Positions 43,955 to 54,762 of a stretch of 64,000 nucleotides of DNA are shown piece after piece. The position numbers were made by a program, and so were the translations under genes. How positions within the stretch are numbered: position 1 is the first letter of the stretch; each line of letters starts with the position of its first letter. The DNA is taken from the NCBI RefSeq assembly GCF_002104995.1, contig NW_024468262.1, forward strand, positions 372,001 through 436,000, written 5' to 3'. Source of the DNA: Linderina pennispora. Lineage: Eukaryota; Kickxellomycota; Kickxellomycetes; Kickxellales; Kickxellaceae. The notes below the pieces were generated by a model, which worked only from the letters and a program-made list of their open reading frames with translations, was not told the origin of the DNA and made no database searches.

Positions 43955-45206
43955 GGTGTGTGCAAATGCTTATACGTGAGAATGATATGGTGTCTATGCG
44001 TGTAGAAAAGAGAAGAGTACAGAGCCGTCTATATACCGTTATTAATAGCGATGGAATATATAAAATATGTAGTGCGTCTTTCGAAAACTCCCTACACTTT
44101 AGGTGGAGAGAGCGAAATAAAGGAGTAGGTGTCGAGGTATGGTCCAGAGAAAGAAGAAAAATGACGCCAATGCTCCCCGTATTGCTGCACTTTAGTACCT
44201 TTTAAGCAGCGAGACGAAAAAACGACATTCTCCCTTTTCAAATCCTTCATGGCGGGCGGCGCCTCCCCTCTCTCGTCTCTCCACTCTACTAGATGCATTT
44301 GAGAAAAGTCTCCAAAAGCACAAGAATCTTTTGGTGGTTCGCCGCATCCCACTTTCTAGTGGAAATAAAGGCGTGGGTGTAACTGCTTTTCAAACATTGC
44401 CAGCGCCAGCTGCCTTGACCCTCCACTCCTGAAGCTATAGCATTTAGTATAGCAGAGTATTAGCATCCCAGAAACCAACCACCGCCTCGTTTTCCACAGT
44501 GGCTTGGGTTGCTGAAGCCGCCGCCAGATAGGGGCGGGTTGGCTGTTGAGCAAACCGTTTTACACACTCTGCATCAACGTCATTAGAAGTATTCATTAAA
44601 AGGTCCCTTTTAGCCTTTCGACTATTGAGGCTACTGCGTGCTACGCTGGAAATGCGTGGTTCATATTGCGTGGCTAAGCTATGACAGCAGCATAGGTTCA
44701 TTGGCACTCGCTAAAAGCAAGTAGGGTCCCCTCCTTGTCCCTCTGGCGCTAGTAGCAAGGGGACATTTAATAGCAGGAACGCTCTATTTGCGCTTGAACT
44801 GATGTGCATATTCCCTATATTGATGGATGACATCATAGGGCATCCCCACTCGGAGCAGCTACTGCTATCGCTTCCCGGTGCCACAAAAATCCGAGGCATC
44901 TGGCATGTAGAGCTACAGACACCGATGGCAAGCCATTGATAGACCCGCATTTCCTTTTTTGGCCATACGCTGACAGGCGCTATCCACGAAACTGCCGCTG
45001 TGGCAAATGTCCGCCATCTGCCTGTGAAAGGGTATGTGGCGCATATATATCTCTGTCCCACATGTCATGTATACGATGGTTTGTTGCATGTTTACCCATG
45101 TAAAAAGGCGAAGGATTTGTATTTTTAGAGCGTGCAAAAAACACAGAACAAGGCAGAAAAATGCAAACCTCAGTCAGAACCCTCGAGGATTATGGCGTGG
45201 GCTAAC
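43955..45206. other. Mostly gene-poor region between transporter and RPL38
   Basis: About 1.25 kb. One possible small coding track is listed at 44356-44707. Otherwise only short frames such as 44711-45061 on the minus strand, without family resemblance. Confidence 0.35.
44356..44707 (-). CDS. Possible small protein or gene fragment, unknown
   Basis: A frame with SSLNSRKAKRDLLMNTSNDV and VVGFWDANTL runs into a stop, but skipping one base near 44459 continues YTKCYSFRSGGSRQLALAMF to a stop at 44356. The join and amino acid composition look protein-like and follow the same one-base pattern as conserved neighbours. No start is certain, and no family recognised. Confidence 0.3.
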
Positions 45207-45904
45207 TTAGTTCTTGTTCTTCGCGGGGACATCCTCAACCGAGAGACCTAGACATATGAAATGGTGATAATGATTAGCGAATATATGCACTTCATTGCTG
45301 CAGCATACCGCTTAGGACTGGGTGCGTTTGAGCGACTTACCTGGGGGAAGCGACTGGCGGAGCTTGTCGGCCTTCTGGGCGTCGGCGACGGTGAGAGTGT
45401 ACAGGAAACGCGAGCAGCGAACCTTGAACTTCACGATCTTGCCGTTCTTCTTGACGCGGACAGCCTGGGCGTCCTTGCGGCGGGTGACCTCGAGGAAGTT
45501 CTTGATGTCCTGAATCTGCTTGGCCTATATAATGTGCAATTCGCAAACAGGGGAGTGTGCGAGGAATGTTTTAGCGCCACGGTACCAAATTGCAAGTTCT
45601 CGCGCATTCTTCGGTATTGCGCATTGGAGCAGGATGGAATGCGGCAGCCTGGGGGGTTCGTGTCTCTGCCTAATCGAATTGCTTCAGGTCACTCTTTCAC
45701 TGCAACTATTTTGCGCATAGCTACCGCTTTGGGGTCCAGCTAATTCCGCGGGCTTCCTCTGCCATTTCACCAAATCCACCAATTCGGCCAGACTGCAGGA
45801 GAGCTCAAATCCAATCGTTCCCCCAATTTCCTGCCGCATCCATCCCTGCGTCTGGCTCAGCCCCGCTCAGCCGCCTGTTATTCACGATAGATTCGCCGTA
45901 CCAT
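45207..45904 (-). CDS. RPL38: 60S ribosomal protein L38 (eL38)
   Basis: Exon 2 (45341-45524) encodes [40 protein letters not shown] and [13 protein letters not shown]; a 93 bp intron (45248-45340, GTAAGT...TAG) leads to exon 3 (45207-45247) [12 protein letters not shown] and TAA. The sequence is unmistakable eL38. Exon 2 starts in phase 0 with GCC AAG, so exon 1 must end with a complete codon. The best candidate is an exon consisting of the ATG alone at 45902-45904, followed by GTACGG as donor, giving a ~377 bp first intron; this exon is inferred and the weakest part. Product about 76 residues. Frame intact in all exons. Confidence 0.9.
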
Positions 45905-46083
45905 TTTAGATGTGATAAACAGGTGGCTAGTAGTGAAAGGCGGATTCACCAGCGGCCCGCGTTGCAATGTGATTTTGCCACAGCGCTTCGCAGCCGCCAG
46001 TCCCTCGAAATCAGCAATTTCTAAAACGCGCACACTTGCTGGCAGCGATCTGCCGATCGATCGGAATGTATTTAATCAGCTAA

Positions 46084-47020
46084 TCAAAACTGGTTGAGGA
46101 ATGTCGAGCCTGTGTTTGCCTCGGCACCGCCCCGTGCCGCCTCTGCCTTGGCCGCCGCGTACAGCGCGTCCAAACCGCTTCAGCTCCTCCTGCGACACGC
46201 GCTGGGCAGTCTGCAGGATCTCAGGACACCAGCGAGGGCGGGAAAGCCACGCAGAACACCGCCCTTCTGGACAGCGCAGATTTCGCGCTTCGGGGACACG
46301 GCCACGGTGATCTTGGCCTGCGTAATCGCCTCCTCCTGCTCCGACGCATCCAGAACATAGCGCTTTCCAATCTGGTTGAACGTAACGGTGATGGGCAGGT
46401 TATCGGCGCCCTCCAGTGGAGCCACGTCTTCGGGGTCGTCGACAACGTCAAATTCTGCCTGCGTATCGCCGTTCTCATCCGAGATGGTCTCAACTACGAC
46501 ACGCGGCAGCTTTGTCGACAGGAGCGCAGCACGCGTCGCCCACATCAGCGTATCGACAATGCTGCCCTTGAACATCGAGCACCAGCGCGTCGATGTGGAT
46601 GACCCAGTATGCCTGCTTCGGGATGATGCAGAGTTTCTGCAGATCAATGCCGCTCTGGGGGCCGTTCAGAATTCGGTCCAGCAGCTGCGTCAGCTCGACG
46701 TTCAGGTCTTCGGCGCCACGGCCCTCAAACTCTTGGGCGGCGCTCGGCGAGCACTCGACGCTGCAGACGATTGAGCCCTGGTCCTCGGGCTCGCCTGGCT
46801 GCCATGTGTTGACTTCAGCCTTGATGCCAACCAGCACGTCGGTGCCCAGCCCTAGATCGCCTGTGCGGCAGCGTGCACTTCCGTTGGCCTGCGAGATCAT
46901 GTCGGTGCGCAGGGTCACTTGGCGCCGGTCCAGGTTCGATCGGCCGTCGCAGCGGATGCCCTTCTCCACGCCGCGTGTGATATAGTCCTGTTCGGCAGGC
47001 GAGACCAGCAACGAAGCCAT
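46084..47020 (-). CDS. RRP42: Exosome complex RNase PH-like subunit RRP42
   Basis: RRP42 is one of six RNase PH-like ring proteins of the RNA exosome; the ring is catalytically inert in fungi and threads RNA to Rrp44/Rrp6. From ATG 47020, SPAEQDYITRGVEKGIRCDG is the classic family start, then ARCRTGDLGLGTDVLVGIKA, VECSPSAAQEFEGRGAEDLN, and LCIIPKQAYWVIHIDALVLD. A surplus base at 46573 separates this from FKGSIVDTLMWATRAALLST. The C-terminal part needs three further one-base skips (about 46290-46160) to reach KAEAARGGAEANTGSTFLNQ and TGA at 46084. Corrected length about 310 residues, normal for the family. Confidence 0.92.
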
Positions 47021-47244
47021 TTCAGAAATGTTTTGTATATGAGTTGAGACGAGTTGAGTATATTACGAACCACGGCGTATGTGCGGGGGGCAGGCACAGC
47101 CTTACCCAGCCCAGCCCGATCGGCATCACAAAGCTATGGGGATAGGATTGAGGAGTTTAATGGATGAAGGGAATAAAAAGTTGCACTGGTACAAAGGGGT
47201 GGGAGGAATTACTCGACTTGCTATTATCTACTTGCCGCCGCCCG

Positions 47245-47298
47245 TCTAGTTGGACGCCTTCCAGTCCGTGATCTAGTTGGACGCCTTCCAGTCCGTGA
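47245..47298. repeat. Perfect 27-bp tandem duplication at the ERO1 stop codon
   Basis: Bases 47245-47271 are repeated exactly as 47272-47298. The unit carries the last eight codons of ERO1 (TDWKASN-stop on the minus strand) plus a base or two, so the gene's end is duplicated just behind its own stop. The copy adds no residues. No divergence between copies suggests a recent slip or an assembly artefact. Confidence 0.9.
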
Positions 47299-48946
47299 GC
47301 AGGTCCTGGTACATGGCCCGGAACTTCTCGATGGCCTCGATGCTGCGCGAGAACTGGAAGTACGTGTTGATCAGGGCCACGATCTCGTTGCGCTTAAAGT
47401 CCACGGCGGTGAAGCTCTTGCGGAACGCCTTGTCCTTGTACGAAAACAGCGCCTTCAGTGCAGTGCCAATGCCCAGGGTCTGGGTCTTGCCCCACAGGCG
47501 GCACTTTTCGCAGCCCGTGCAGTCCATGATGCGCGAGATGTTGCGGAAATTGTCCTTGAACTCGGCCTTGAGCGCGCTGCCGCCTGGGCCAAGGAACAGC
47601 TCCGAGTCGTCAAACACCAGGCCGGCCTTCTTCACCTCCTTCAGGACACGCGGCACCAGCTGCTTGACCATCTTGTCCTCGGCAGGTGTGCCGATCTTGT
47701 AGTCGTACTTTTCAATGTACGGCGCCATCTTCTGGATTGCGCGCGTCAGCAGCACGTAGTTGAAGTATATGTTCTGCAGGCGGTCGGGGAAGGCGCCGAT
47801 TCGCGAGATAAAGCAGTTGAGGTTCGGCTCCCATTTGCCAGACGTGGCATTATAGTAGTCAGAGCAGATGTGCGTTGACGTCGAGGCGTGCAGGCCAGAC
47901 ACAGCCCGGTAGAACATGCGGTACTCGTGCGGCACATCCTGCGGCAGCGTAATTCCGCGCTCCTCCTCGGCAAGATTGACCAGGAACGGCACCAGCTCGC
48001 GGTGGTTTGGCGGCGGCTTTACAAAGGGCATTGCCTTGCCGTCCAGGTTCACCAGCTGGCTGCCCCAGCCGCCGGCTGTGTCCTGGATATATGGCTGCAC
48101 GCCAAAGCAGTTGTGTTGGTAGATGCTCATCCAGATTGCGTTGGCGCCGGCGCCCGCATAGCCGGTGAAGCGCTCCGGGTTCGTGACCAGGTCCAGCCAG
48201 ATCCCGTCGCCGAACGACTCGTCGTTAACGATGGTGAAGTCCTTGTCGGTGAACTCGGGCCGGTGCTGCCGCGGAGACGCACCCTATTAATAAAAGCCAG
48301 ATCGAAATTAGTAAGCCGGGTGGATGGATTTGCCCTGTGTGATTGGACTGCCTGCAATGCGACGTGGCGTGCCATGATGAGCCGGCCAGGAGTATCCTGG
48401 TTTCCAAGCAAACTTACCAAGAACGGGCCAAAGTCGTTCTGGTCCACAGTCGACGCCTGCCAAATCGCTGGCACCTCCGTGTCCTCCAGCGGTTGGGCAA
48501 TGCAGTCCCGCTGGAAGCACGATCCCTCAGTGCGCCAAAACTCGCACGGCTTGTACAGGTCGACCTTGAGCGTGCGGAAGAACTTTGTCTCTATCAGCTT
48601 GCGCAATGGCTTGGACACACGGCGATTCAGGGCTTCGACTGAGTCAAAGTCGCTGTACGTGTCCATTACGAAGCCCTCGGGCTTGCAGATGTTCTGGCCC
48701 TGCGATTTCTTCAGCACAGCTGCCATGAACCCGACGTTCTGGCTCTGCGCCGCCGGTGCCTCGCCCGGCTGCGAATTGAAAGCCAAGCACGCTGGGCGGG
48801 TCGCGCGCTATGTAGGCGGCGATGCAAGCTGCGCCGAGCACGGCTATCTTGGCGCTGGTCCATGCCCATGTCGATGCCGGCGCTGCGTCGGCAGCTGGCG
48901 GATTCTGTGGCGCCTTGGCGTGGGGCGCTGAGCGGGTCTTTGCCAT
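47273..48946 (-). CDS. ERO1: Endoplasmic reticulum oxidoreductin 1
   Basis: Exon 1 48418-48946, a 134 bp intron (48284-48417, GTAAGT...AATAG), exon 2 47273-48283; about 512 residues after skipping one base near 48790. ERO1 is the FAD-dependent oxidase that reoxidises protein disulfide isomerase in the ER lumen. The N-terminus (MAKTRSAPHAK) is followed by a hydrophobic anchor (AKIAVLGAACIAAYIA), then KFFRTLKVDLYKPCEFW and CFQRDCIA, the regulatory Cys region. After splicing: LDLVTNPERFTGYAGAGANA, HLHASTSTHICSDYY-type segment (SGLHASTSTHIC), and the active-site CTGCEKCRLWGKTQTLGIGT (C-x2-C-x2-C). The FAD-binding ISRIMDCTGC block is complete. No KDEL-type tail; the membrane anchor may retain it. 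Confidence 0.94.
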
Positions 48947-49591
48947 ATTTTCTACAAGCGGTGGGAAAGGATGTAAAGTAGGGAAAGCAGCGAAGGAACA
49001 AAAACTGAAGAAGAAAAGACAGCAGCGTGCAAGGGCCTGACGGGCATTAATAATGCATGCGGGCAAACTATTATCGAATCCGATGGCTTGCTGGTTGGCA
49101 GCTGCGCCAGATGACATCGACAAAGGGCTGGGCAAACACTGGCTGTGAAAAACCGCCAGCAAACAGGGAAGGGGGATATTGCACAGGCTAGAACCTTGTG
49201 TTTTGGCTTGCAGAGTACCGAAATTGCCAGGGATTGCGGGGGTTTCATTGGCGAAACACAGCCCGATGATGCCGAAGGCTCGGGCCTTTTGCGTGCGGAG
49301 AAGGCGAGGACCGGGCTGCTGCGCGCGGGGGAGGCAAGCTTGCCTCTATGCAGCGGTCCAGCTGTAGATAAAGCGGCAGAGCTTACGAATTGCTATACAG
49401 CCACTATTGTTCCCAGCGAGCTGGCATCTCTTGCCTCCCCAAAAAAATTCTCAGAGATTGGCAAGAAACACGGGCGCTTCCCTCCTCTCCTCCGCCTGAC
49501 CAGCGACACCTATTCGCATTATCGCTCTTCTTCCATATCATAACTTTTTTATTTCGCACTATTGGGGTTCTTTGCAAAGCTCCACCACCAA
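48947..49591. promoter_or_regulatory. Bidirectional intergenic region, ERO1 / PKA-type kinase
   Basis: About 645 bp between divergent starts of ERO1 and the kinase gene. No coding sequence or repeat recognised. Confidence 0.45.
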
Positions 49592-51331
49592 ATGTTTGGG
49601 CGCCTGAATGCAAAGCTCGCACACTTGAAAGCCACGCGCACACAGCAACCCGACACCACCAGCTCCTCAGCAACAACCAACCAGTCCAGCGGCACCAGCG
49701 CGCTCAGAGTGCAGCCAAAGAACTCGCCGGCGTTACAGAGCTACCACATCTACGTGGAGACACCGCGTGAAAACACCCGTGAGCACCCCATCTCGCCCAC
49801 AGCAGCACGCGCAGAGCGGACCCCATCGGCACCTAAGCGGCGTCTGAGCAGCGCCGAGAGCAGCGAGCAAGGAGAAAAGCGCCTATCAAAGTATTCGCGG
49901 GTCTCGGTAGAAGATAATTCGAGCGAGGCAGCACAATCGGCGAGTGCGTATAATTACCACAGCGGAATCCCCGTGCCGGTCGTAAGCAGCAGCCACCCAG
50001 GCCTCAGCTACTACCACCAGCAGCCGCAAGGGATGCTCAGCGGACAGCCGACTCCCGCGACACCCAGCAACCAGCCTCAACCAGCGCAGCACCAGATTGC
50101 ATACGCGCAGCCGCACTTGTTTGCCAAGCCAAAGAACATGGAGATGCAGCAGGCCATGGTCACCGGATACCCAGGACTCCAGCGCGCGCACGCTGGACGA
50201 CTACCAGCTGCTCAACACTCTTGGTAAGGCACCGACAATCCTGCTGCTCGTGGGGGAGGGAGTTATTGTCTGCGCTCCTTTTTGTTTGCGCTTCTCAGAG
50301 GGTGGGGGTGGACGGTCCTGGAGGACCGTGTATTCATGAATCCGCTTTGGAATCCCCTATTCCCAGAATGGCCCGCACCTCAGTAACGGACAATCGCTTC
50401 TTTTTCGTATTTGTAGGAACGGGCACCTTTGGACGCGTGTTTTTGTGTCAGTCGAGGCGGTCCCGGCGGTACTATGCAATGAAGGTGCTCCGGAAATCGC
50501 AGGTGGTGAAGCTCAAGCAGGTGGAGCACATCAACAACGAAAAGAACATCTTGGAGGAGGCAGCGACACCCGTTCATCGTGCGCCTGGAGCGGACAATGC
50601 AGAACGAGCGCAACCTGTACATGCTGATGGAGTACGTGCCGGGCGGCGAGCTGTTCTCGCACCTGCGGCGCGCCGGGCGGTTCCCCGACGACGTGGCCCG
50701 GTTCTACTCTGCGGAAATCGTGCTAGCGCTCGACTACCTGCACAGCCTCAAGATCATCTGGCGCGACACCAAGCCCGAGAACATTTTGCTGGACGAGCAC
50801 GGCCACGTGAAGCTGACGGATTTCGGGTTCGCCAAAAAGGTGGTGGACCGGACATGGACGCTGTGCGGCACACCCGAGTATCTGGCGCCCGAGATCATCC
50901 AGAGCAAGGGCCACGGCAAGGCCGTCGACTGGTGGGCGCTGGGCATCCTGATTTTCGAGATGCTGGCCGGATACCCGCCGTTCTACGACGACAATCCGTT
51001 TGGAATATACGAGAAGATCCTGGAGGGCAAGATTGTGTTCCCGTCGTTCTTCTCGCCAGCGGCCAAGGATCTGATCCGGCGGCTGCTGAACGCCGATGTC
51101 AGCAAGCGGCTCGGCAATCTGCAGGGCGAGGGCGAGGACGTGAAGCGACATCCGTGGTTTGCCATGATCGGCTGGCAGAGCCTGGTGGAGAAGCGCGTGC
51201 CGCCGCCTATTGTGCCGCCGCACAGGCATCCCGGCGACACATGCAACTTTGACAAGTACCCGGAGCCGCCGCAGGAGCCAGCGCCCGAGCCTGGCGTCGA
51301 CCCATACCGGCATCTGTTTGCTACCTTCTAG
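49592..51331 (+). CDS. cAMP-dependent protein kinase catalytic subunit-like AGC kinase
   Basis: Exon 1 49592-50223, 193 bp intron (50224-50416, GTAAGG...TTGTAG), exon 2 50417-51331; about 514 residues after skipping one base near 50174 and 50569. The first ~200 residues are a Ser/Pro/Gln-rich, disordered extension. The kinase domain starts [20 protein letters not shown] across the splice, with YAMKVLRK (ATP Lys), [19 protein letters not shown], the catalytic loop [20 protein letters not shown], and the activation segment [16 protein letters not shown] whose Thr is the PKA autophosphorylation site. The AGC tail ends [10 protein letters not shown], with an F-x-x-F-type terminus as in PKA. The catalytic loop is odd: Tyr-Arg-Asp-Leu is replaced by Trp-Arg-Asp-Thr. 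All catalytic Lys/Asp residues remain, so an active kinase is expected. Confidence 0.9.
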
Positions 51332-51948
51332 GAGCCCTATCTTTTTATCTTTCTACTCCATATCCATTTCATTAATTCCTCCTGATCTGCTGATGATGTG
51401 ACGGAGGATAGTGCATGTCTCGTACATTGCGAGCATCGGGCTTGAAACCTGTCGGCTGACGAAAAAGGCAGTCTGGCCAATCACCGCGTCAAGGGCCGCC
51501 GGGCTCTATTTTAGGGCCCAAAAAAGGAGCGTCGACTGCCTCCTTTTTGCTCCCAAAGCGCTTTGGTCCCAGTCGGCACTATATCCACGCCCGGTCGTTC
51601 GCTCATTTTGCGCCGATGAGGTTTAAAAAAGTGCGGGCGATGCGAGGCTATTATTGTCATAGCGACAATAGGGCGACGGCACCATGGCTCTTCATGTCCT
51701 CGAATGGTTGTTGCGTGCGCTCTCATCGACTACCAGCAGCTTTTTCCTTCTCCGACCGCACATGCAAAAGGGCGCATATAGGGAGACCGCTTCTCGTAAA
51801 CAGGAGCACGGCACCGCCCGCCCTCTTCTCCTCGTTTGTTTTTCTGCCCTTTGTTTTTTGCTCTTTGCACATTTCGCGCAACACCCTCTTGTTTATTTAT
51901 TCTTGGTACCTTCCTTTATTTTTTATTTCTATTCATCTTTCCCTGGGT
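51332..51948. other. Intergenic region between kinase and RhoGEF genes
   Basis: About 615 bp, pyrimidine-rich just before the RhoGEF ATG (51830-51945), a common fungal promoter feature. No gene recognised. Confidence 0.45.
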
Positions 51949-54517
51949 ATGTCGCTCCCCACGCTGACCCGGACCATGAGCCACGACACGAGTGCGCAGC
52001 AGCTCCCAGCCGTCCCGCCCACACAGACCTCGGCGCGTCCCTCTCTGGATATCCGCATCGAGACTGGGCTGGCCAGCGGGACCGGCAAAGGCGCGTATGC
52101 TGTGGCGCGAGGGCTTCACACCGCGCGAGATGGCCAACAACAGCCTCGACGAGCGCCAGGTGCGGCGGCAGGAAGTCATATTTGAGATTATCCACACCGA
52201 GGCCGACTACATAAAGGACCTGCGGGTTCTGGTAGACATATTCGTGCAGCCGATGCGGTTCCTGAAGGTAGCAACTCCAGAGCAGTGCGATTTGATGTTT
52301 GGCAACATCGAGGAGATTCTGGTGCTGCACGAGTCGATTAATGCCGCGTTCATGGAGAGGCAGCGGCGCGAGTACCCAGTAGTTTCGGACATTGCCGACG
52401 AGCTGCTGCCGTTTGTCAGCCAGTTTAAGATATACGCAAAGTACATTTGCAACCAGGACAACGCGCTGAGGCTGGTGGAGGAGCTGAAGAAAGAGTCGGC
52501 GCACTTCATGGTATTCTGGAAGGAGCGGCAAGGGCGGCCCGAGTGCCGCAACCTGCCAATGGAATCGTTCATGGTTCTGCCGTTCCAGCGTCTTCTCAAA
52601 TACCCACTGCTTCTGCAGACGCTTCTGGCGTCCAGTGACGACTGGTCGCAGGAGTACGCAAACGGCAAGATGGTTGTCGAGCAGATTGACGCGTGGATTA
52701 AGAAGATCCAGGATACCCAGACCAAGCTCGACAGCTACGCATGCCTGGACGCGCTCTCAAAGTCTATCCGCGACATCGACTGGACACCGTACCTGAGCGG
52801 CGAGCACCGGCTCGTGTACAGCGGGCCAGTCAAAACGTCGATGCCGCAGCTAGACAACGGCCAGCCCGATCTCTTGTCGAAGGAGGAGCCGGGTGTCATG
52901 TGGCTGTTTGACAGCTTCCTGGTTATTGCCAAGCCGTCGTCACCAGGGTGGGCCGCGGGCACCGGCCCAACCCACAAAATCGCAGGATGCCCGGCCGCTG
53001 CCAGGCACGCGGTACACAGCAGTGCTAGGGCCGTGCCAGGTAGTGGAGGTCCTGGACATCGCACACCGCAAGGGCTCGCCGGCCGTGTACCTGCACGTGA
53101 TACCCGTCCAGTCGCCCACCATGACGCCGCAGATGGACTCGCTGGTTGTGCGGTTTTCGACAAAGGCTGAGTATACGGCAGTGGAAGCCGAAGCTCGGAC
53201 GAACACGTAATGCATACGCTGAATTCGCCGGCGCCCCACAGTGGACTCGCTGGTGGCTGAGCTTGCACGCGCAACCATCTCGCACACACGGCCAACCACC
53301 GGGTCGTCTCTAGCAAGCCCGAGCCAGTCGTGCTTCGGGTCGAGCATCAACGCGTCTGTGAGCGAGATTCCCAACCATCAGCCTGCGCGACGTGTACGTG
53401 CCGTTTCCAGCCCCGCAGCACAAGAGCAAGATCCGTCGTGGGTGGGAGTTTTTGCGCAGCAAGACCGAGAATCTGACGAGCCGGAGCCTGAAGCGCCAGC
53501 TAAAGAAATACGGCGGCGGTGGCGGGAAGAGGCGCGCGACTGACCCGCCGCTGATGCCGCTGTCGCATGCCAAGGAGCTGAAGCGGATCTCACGGCCTGT
53601 CACTGCACGGAGCTCTGTCCAGGTCATCTCCACGCCGATTATGCCAGGCTCTGCCGACTTTGTCCATGTGTCACCGATGGTTGCGTCATCGGCTGCCAAC
53701 GGCGGCCGAGGCGATGCGCCCGCTTTGGGGATTTATCGGGCGAACGGGTCGCGTGAGCTATCATCGCTTGACACCGTGGTCCTGAAGTCGTACTCGAACT
53801 ACTCGTGTCCGGCGGTCTGAGGAGGCCAGCATGCATTCGCCGGCCAGCGAGCACCACTCCAAGTTTGAGGTCGGCTCAGCTATGCTGTGCAGCGACAGCA
53901 CATCATCCAACAGCAACACATTGACGTCAAACCTGCCTTCGATTACGGTGCGCCCGTCAAGGCTCAATATCGAGGCAATTGACCTGGATTCTGACACCAG
54001 CAGTATTGAGCTGACGCCAGTGTTTAGCGAGAACCCACCCAAGTTCCGCACTCACCATGGCTTGACGCCGTATACAAAGCCACTGCCGGTTCCGAAGCGC
54101 AGGGTATCGAGGGTTGCTGGTGGGGCGCGTAAACCAGCACCCAGATTTGAGATTGGGTCGGCGAAACTAACATACGGTAATGCTCCAATGCCGCCAATTA
54201 CCTGGCAGCAGCAGACGAAAGAGCCGGCGCAGCAGAAGCAGCAAGTATCGCTAGGGATCCCAAACACAAATAGTGCGCATTCACGCGCCACATCGTGGTA
54301 TGCAAATGTCAGCGCTGTTAGGCCGACACTGCGCAAGTGGTCGGTAGGCGACGCATTGCAAAGGCCGTCGATGGAGCAGCTGTCGGGGCCGTACCAGATG
54401 GTCGATCACCCTGTGCCCGGGGAGGAGGATGGGCCGCAGCGTGACCCGCAGTTCCGTGCCGCATACACACTAGGCCGGTACCACAACAGAATGGAGCGCA
54501 GCAACACCGACTGCTGA
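51949..54517 (+). CDS. Rho guanine nucleotide exchange factor (DH-PH protein)
   Basis: ATG 51949 begins MSLPTLTRTMSHDTSAQQLP. After skipping one base at 52090 the DH domain runs about 52090-52760: RQEVIFEIIHTEADYIKDLR (conserved region 1), then MESFMVLPFQRLLKYPLLLQ (CR3). A PH-like domain follows (LSGEHRLVYSGPVKTS, GVMWLFDSFLVIAK, VYLHVIPVQSPTMTPQMDSL), interrupted by one-base shifts between 52940 and 53260. The tail, about 430 residues, is Ser/Pro-rich, basic in part (KSKIRRGWEFLRSKTENLTS), and needs shifts at 53376 and 53815 to stay open to TGA at 54517. Such proteins activate Rho/Cdc42 GTPases for polarity and wall synthesis. The tail could in principle be a separate downstream gene. Confidence 0.83.
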
Positions 54518-54531
54518 TGATACTTATATTT

Positions 54532-54575
54532 TTAGTCACATATTACTTAGTCACATATCACTTAGTCACATATCC
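54532..54575. repeat. Three tandem copies of a 15-base unit
   Basis: TTAGTCACATAT(T/C)AC repeats at 54532, 54547 and 54562, starting 15 bases after the RhoGEF stop and ending near the downstream edge of the Fanzor relic. Copies differ by one base. Confidence 0.85.
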
Positions 54576-54762
54576 TTCAGGAACCGTTTAATAATACTAG
54601 AAATACTCTACTCACGATGCGAGCTCGGCTGCTAGTCAGCATGGGTTGACACGTCGATAAAAGCATCACGGTGAACCGGTCATTTGAACGTGTCGGATGG
54701 TTGTTGGTGCAATGGCGATCATGGATATCTCCCATCTTGGTGGCCTACTCAGCGTAGGCGCT

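Noticed and set aside
50221-50416. Open frame continuing through 50224-50416 in the kinase gene
   Set aside because: GTAAGG and TTGTAG borders and the exact rebuilding of the glycine loop LGTGTFGRV show it is an intron.
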